Source of the DNA: Planotetraspora silvatica
GTDB taxonomy: Bacteria > Actinomycetota > Actinomycetes > Streptosporangiales > Streptosporangiaceae
Assembly: GCF_016863315.1 (NCBI RefSeq)
Contig: NZ_BOOQ01000002.1
Coordinates: 372,001-436,000, forward strand
DNA length: 64,000 nt
Direction: 5' to 3'
Made by a program: the position numbers and the translations under genes. Under the pieces are notes generated by a model, which saw only the letters and a program-made list of their open reading frames with translations, had not been told where the DNA came from and searched no databases. Below, piece after piece: positions 60,817 through 64,000 of this stretch. Every line of letters starts with the position of its first letter. Within the stretch, counting starts at the first letter, position 1.

Positions 60817-62651
60817 GCCTGGCCATCCTCTTCGGCGAGTTCGGTCACGTTCTGGGAGGCCCAGCCGAGCAGCTCGTCGAAGGCCCGGTTGAGCAGGGCG
60901 GTGTCGACCGGCCGCAGCGGACGGTGGGTCATCAGCAGGGCCTGGCCGTACAGGGCCTCGACGGCGGAGACGAGCAGCGCCGGGTCTCGGATTGCGGCGA
61001 GCCGGCGGACGACCGGGCTGCGGTGGTTGAGCACGAGCTGCGCGCGCGGCTCGGCGGACTTGAGCGCGCCGAGGATCTCCGCCCACAGGTCGTCCGCTTC
61101 CGCCGCGGTCTCCTCCCGGGTGCGTTCGTTGCGCGCCTCACGGGTGTCCAGGTGCAGGGCGGATACCGACGCGGGGAAGAAGGCGCGCAGGATCACGTCG
61201 CACCCCAGGGGGTCGAGCGTGGAGCGGGCCGTGGCGAGGAACCCGGCCATCGCGAGCTCGGCCGCACCCTCCACGGGGTCGAGCGCGGCGGTGACCACGT
61301 CCGTGCCGAGCTCCTCGACGGTCACGCCGGGCACGACCTCCGGGAGGAGGGAGACCAGCTCGCTCTCGTAGGTGTAACCGCCGTTGACGACCCCGATGCC
61401 CTGGGCGGACGCGATCGTCGCGATCTGGCGGAACTCCTCGACGGTGGACGTGACCCGCACGACGGGGTGCTTCCTGGCGAACTCCGCGAGTGTGACCCGC
61501 CCGTCGGTCGTCTCGAACGCGAGGTACGGCAACATGATCCGGAACAGGTCCTTGTCGTGCCTGGCCAGCGCCTTGACCCCGAGACTGTGCACGGACAGGA
61601 ACGCGGCCAGGCGGCCCGGCTCCTGGGCGGCCAGCCCGGTGAGCCAGTCGCGCACCCGGACGCCGAGGGCCTCGCGGACCGCCGCCAGCGTCTCGTCCTC
61701 GTACAACCCCTCGCGTGAGGCGGTCGGACGGAGCGTGTCCGTGTCGATCACGCAGCGAACGAAGAACGCCCAGTCCGGCAGCAGGCCGGTCGTCACGTCG
61801 CTGAGCAGCATGCCCTTGAGGTACACGCGATGGCGTCCGCTGCCGGCCGGGTTGGCGGCCTGCGGGAGCACGTAGGCCGCGCCGCGGACTCCCGCCAGCT
61901 CGACGTCGAACTCGATGACGTCGAGAGCGGTGAAGCCGAGCACCCGCTCGCCGTACTCCATCAGCGCGGACCTGCGGGCGGCGGCGGAGGAATACGCGCG
62001 GTCCCACACCGGTGGGCTGTCGGTCGTCCTGGTGGTCCGCCCGTCCGCCTCCACCGTCACCTCGTAGGGCAGCAACGAGCCGAAATCACGGGCGAGGCCG
62101 GACACGAGGTCGGGCGCGAACCAGCGCCCCGCCCCGGCCCTCGGCGTCAGGCGCACCGTCGTCCCCGGTTCCGCACGCTCGCCGGGTTCGAGGCGGCGGA
62201 CCGAGTACGTCCCGTCGGAGGCGGCGAGCCATTCGACGCCCGGCTCCTCCGGGTCCGTGGCCGAACGCGTCAGCACCTGGATCCGTTCGGCGACGGTGAA
62301 GCAGGCGAGCAGGCCGATGCCGAACTGCCCGAGGAACTCCCTGCGGGCCCCCTCGAGGTCGTCGCGCTTGGACGAGCGGCCGATGGTCGCGAGGAACCGG
62401 TGCACGTCGGCCTCGGTCAGGCCGATTCCCGGATCGTCGATGCGCAGTCCCGCCTGGTCCACGACGATCCGGATGGCCGTCGGCGCGGAGGGGTCGATCC
62501 GCCGGCGCGCGGTGACCGCGTCGACCGCGTTCTGCAGCAGCTCTCGCACGTAGACCCGGGGGCTGGAGTACAGATGGTGCGAAAGGAGATCGACGAGACC
62601 CCGCAGGTCAACCTGGAACGAGTGGGACTTCGCCGACTTATCGTCCAACAT
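60813..62651 (-). CDS. HSP90-family ATPase (HtpG-like, short)
   Basis: 612 residues. The GHKL ATP site shows RELLQNAVDAVTARR (Asn), RIDDPGIGLTEADVHRFLAT and FLGQFGIGLLACFTVA. The middle domain follows. The catalytic-domain Asp/Gly motifs differ from canonical HtpG, and the C-terminal dimerisation part is reduced, so this is the divergent actinobacterial HSP90-like group. It is coupled to the TPR gene. Confidence 0.92.
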   Translation of the reverse strand: MLDDKSAKSHSFQVDLRGLVDLLSHHLYSSPRVYVRELLQNAVDAVTARRRIDPSAPTAIRIVVDQAGLRIDDPGIGLTEADVHRFLATIGRSSKRDDLEGARREFLGQFGIGLLACFTVAERIQVLTRSATDPEEPGVEWLAASDGTYSVRRLEPGERAEPGTTVRLTPRAGAGRWFAPDLVSGLARDFGSLLPYEVTVEADGRTTRTTDSPPVWDRAYSSAAARRSALMEYGERVLGFTALDVIEFDVELAGVRGAAYVLPQAANPAGSGRHRVYLKGMLLSDVTTGLLPDWAFFVRCVIDTDTLRPTASREGLYEDETLAAVREALGVRVRDWLTGLAAQEPGRLAAFLSVHSLGVKALARHDKDLFRIMLPYLAFETTDGRVTLAEFARKHPVVRVTSTVEEFRQIATIASAQGIGVVNGGYTYESELVSLLPEVVPGVTVEELGTDVVTAALDPVEGAAELAMAGFLATARSTLDPLGCDVILRAFFPASVSALHLDTREARNERTREETAAEADDLWAEILGALKSAEPRAQLVLNHRSPVVRRLAAIRDPALLVSAVEALYGQALLMTHRPLRPVDTALLNRAFDELLGWASQNVTELAEEDGQA

Positions 62652-62900
62652 GGCGACGATCGTAGCGGCGGTCGGCGAAGCTATTCGATCAATATCGCAG
62701 GGTTCAGACGATCGACACCGTTCAGTCGCGGCATTCGGCCGCCCGCGTCCTGGACGCCGGCGGAAGGGCTTTCCCATCGCTGGCCTGATGCCTCTACTCT
62801 GGGGAGCGAAGGTCGATTCGCCGATGGCCCGGGCGTGCCGCTGAAAGCGCCCCATCACCATGTGCATTCATCTCCACGCGGAAGACGTCCGCGTTCCACG

Positions 62901-63422
62901 ATGAGCGGGCCCGCCGTCCGGGTCCGGACCCGCAAGGATCTCCGGAGTGAACGGCGACGCCGCCCGCCCCGCTGCCTCGACCACCTGATCGCCGCTCCGC
63001 TCTGGCCGATGCACGGAGCCAACCTCGGAACGCTGCTCCGCACCTGCGACGCCGTCGGGGCCTGCCTGGCCGTACCCCGCCTGCCGTGGGTGCCCGAAGC
63101 CCTCGAACGCGGGAACACGTTGCGCCGGCCGGCCTGCGTGCACTGGGTGGGCGACCCCCTGCGCTGGCTGGAACGCCGGCGGGAGGCGGGACTCCACGTG
63201 GTGGGCGTCGAACTGGCCGAGGAGGCCGTACGGCTGGCCGACCTGCCGATGGCCCGCCGGCCGACGGTCGCGGTCCTCGGCCACGAACGCGGGGGCATCC
63301 CGCCCGAGGCGCTCGATCTCCTCGACGCCGTCGTGGAGATCCCGATGATCGGGACGGGCGCGAGCCTCAACGTCGCGGTCGCGGGCTCGCTCGTGCTCTA
63401 CAAGCTCGCCGGCTTCGCGTGA
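62901..63422 (+). CDS. SpoU/TrmH-family RNA 2'-O-methyltransferase
   Basis: 173 residues. The three SPOUT motifs are present: GANLGTLLRTCDAVGACLAV, AVLGHERGGIPPEALDLLDA and IPMIGTGASLNVAVAGSLVL, which form the trefoil-knot SAM site. The target (tRNA or rRNA) is unknown; the lack of an N-terminal extension suggests a TrmL/TrmH-type enzyme. ATG 62901. Confidence 0.94.
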   Translation: MSGPAVRVRTRKDLRSERRRRPPRCLDHLIAAPLWPMHGANLGTLLRTCDAVGACLAVPRLPWVPEALERGNTLRRPACVHWVGDPLRWLERRREAGLHVVGVELAEEAVRLADLPMARRPTVAVLGHERGGIPPEALDLLDAVVEIPMIGTGASLNVAVAGSLVLYKLAGFA

Positions 63423-63434
63423 GGTCCGGCCGGC

Positions 63435-63462
63435 GGACCGGCGGCGTGCGGGCCGCCGGTCC
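63435..63462. terminator. Bidirectional terminator between TrmH and encapsulin genes
   Basis: Perfect 11-bp stem GGACCGGCGGC / GCCGCCGGTCC with a 6-base loop between convergent genes. Confidence 0.75.
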
Positions 63463-63480
63463 GTGTCTCCGGTCCCCCGG

Positions 63481-64000
63481 CTAGGCGACCTCGACGCTCT
63501 CGAGGACGCCGAGGGCGTCCGGCACCAGGACGGCGGCCGAGTAGTACGTGGTGACCAGGTAGGCCGAGATCGCCCGCTCGTCGACGCCCATGAAGCGGAC
63601 GGAGACTCCCGGCTGGTACTCGTCGGGCAGGCCCGTGCGGTGCAGCCCGACGACACCCTGGTCGTCCTCCCCCGTACGCATGACCATGATCGAGCTGAGC
63701 CCCTCACGGCTGACCGGGATCTTGTCGCACGGCAGGATCGGCACCCCGCGCCACCCCATCACCCTGGAGCCCCCGAAGTCCACGGTGTCGGGATAGACGC
63801 CCCGGCAGTTGCACTGACGGGCGAAGGCGGCGATGGCCGCCGGGTGCGCCACGAAGAACTGCGACTTCCTCCGCCGGCAGAGCAACTCGTCGAGGTCGTC
63901 GGGGGTGGGCGGGCCGGTCCGGGTGTGGATCCGCTGCCCCAGATCCGCGTTGTGCAACAGACCGAACTCACGGTTGTTCACCAACTCGTGCTCCTGCCGC
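63481..64000 (-). CDS. Family 2B encapsulin shell protein (5' end beyond the window)
   Basis: About 172 C-terminal residues; the frame enters from the right edge. Strong family 2 encapsulin motifs: [60 protein letters not shown] and [20 protein letters not shown]. These shells package terpene cyclases, polyprenyl transferases or cysteine desulfurases; the 2B type also has a cyclic-nucleotide-binding insert, not visible here. No cargo gene follows on this side, so it should lie to the right of the window. Confidence 0.92.
   Translation of the reverse strand, partial: RQEHELVNNREFGLLHNADLGQRIHTRTGPPTPDDLDELLCRRRKSQFFVAHPAAIAAFARQCNCRGVYPDTVDFGGSRVMGWRGVPILPCDKIPVSREGLSSIMVMRTGEDDQGVVGLHRTGLPDEYQPGVSVRFMGVDERAISAYLVTTYYSAAVLVPDALGVLESVEVA

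Overview
The window reads as chromosomal DNA of a high-GC actinomycete. The evidence is a G/C-biased third codon position in nearly all genes, PucR, MmyB-type and XRE-DUF5753/DUF397 regulators, an F420-type (Ddn-like) reductase, a GroES paralogue, an XPB-like helicase-associated protein and a family 2B encapsulin. The gene set suggests a filamentous actinomycete (Streptomyces or Streptosporangiaceae type); I cannot name a species.

Layout. 1-8.7 kb: an XRE-TPR regulator cut by the left edge with a divergent 45-codon secreted-peptide ORF, a PucR regulator divergent from a molybdenum hydroxylase subunit, a SecD-P1-like/Excalibur surface protein and alanine dehydrogenase. 8.0-10.4 kb: DUF3105/DUF305/DUF3467 genes, then the first of two mirror-symmetric 53-bp repeat combs. 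10.4-14.3 kb: a threonine aldolase, SDR and DUF6421 block. 14.8-24.6 kb: oxidoreductase, phosphatase, XRE/DUF397/ATPase switch, helicase-associated protein, M20 peptidase, DUF1349, DPBB protein and GroES. 25.2-33.6 kb: an Arg/Trp/Cys peptide ORF overlapping an ABC exporter, an amidohydrolase, the second comb, an aminotransferase, a patatin, a Ddn-like enzyme and a sugar-binding lipoprotein.

33.9-41.9 kb looks like a decayed genomic island. It starts beside a tRNA-Met, is bracketed by two 44-bp terminator-containing direct repeats, carries integrase and probable transposase remnants, and holds orphan immunity-like genes (a barstar homologue and others of unknown function). A SigE-family sigma factor and its partner membrane protein also lie inside it.

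41.9-64 kb: PadR/membrane pair, a D,D-carboxypeptidase lipoprotein, DUF4328, a beta-lactamase-fold hydrolase, small secreted proteins, a cluster of DnaA-box-like sites, two MmyB-type regulators, an Arg/Met/His-rich 26-codon ORF followed by two CCA-less tRNAs (CAU and GCG anticodons), an ArsR-SRPBCC-DHFR operon, a broken methyltransferase, a VanZ-RDD fusion, an overlapping HSP90-TPR pair, a SpoU-type methyltransferase and the 3' part of a family 2B encapsulin.

The most unusual structures are the two 53-bp mirror combs, the peptide ORF/ABC exporter overlap, the XRE-TPR/secreted peptide pair, and the ORF/tRNA pair at 50.7-51.0 kb.
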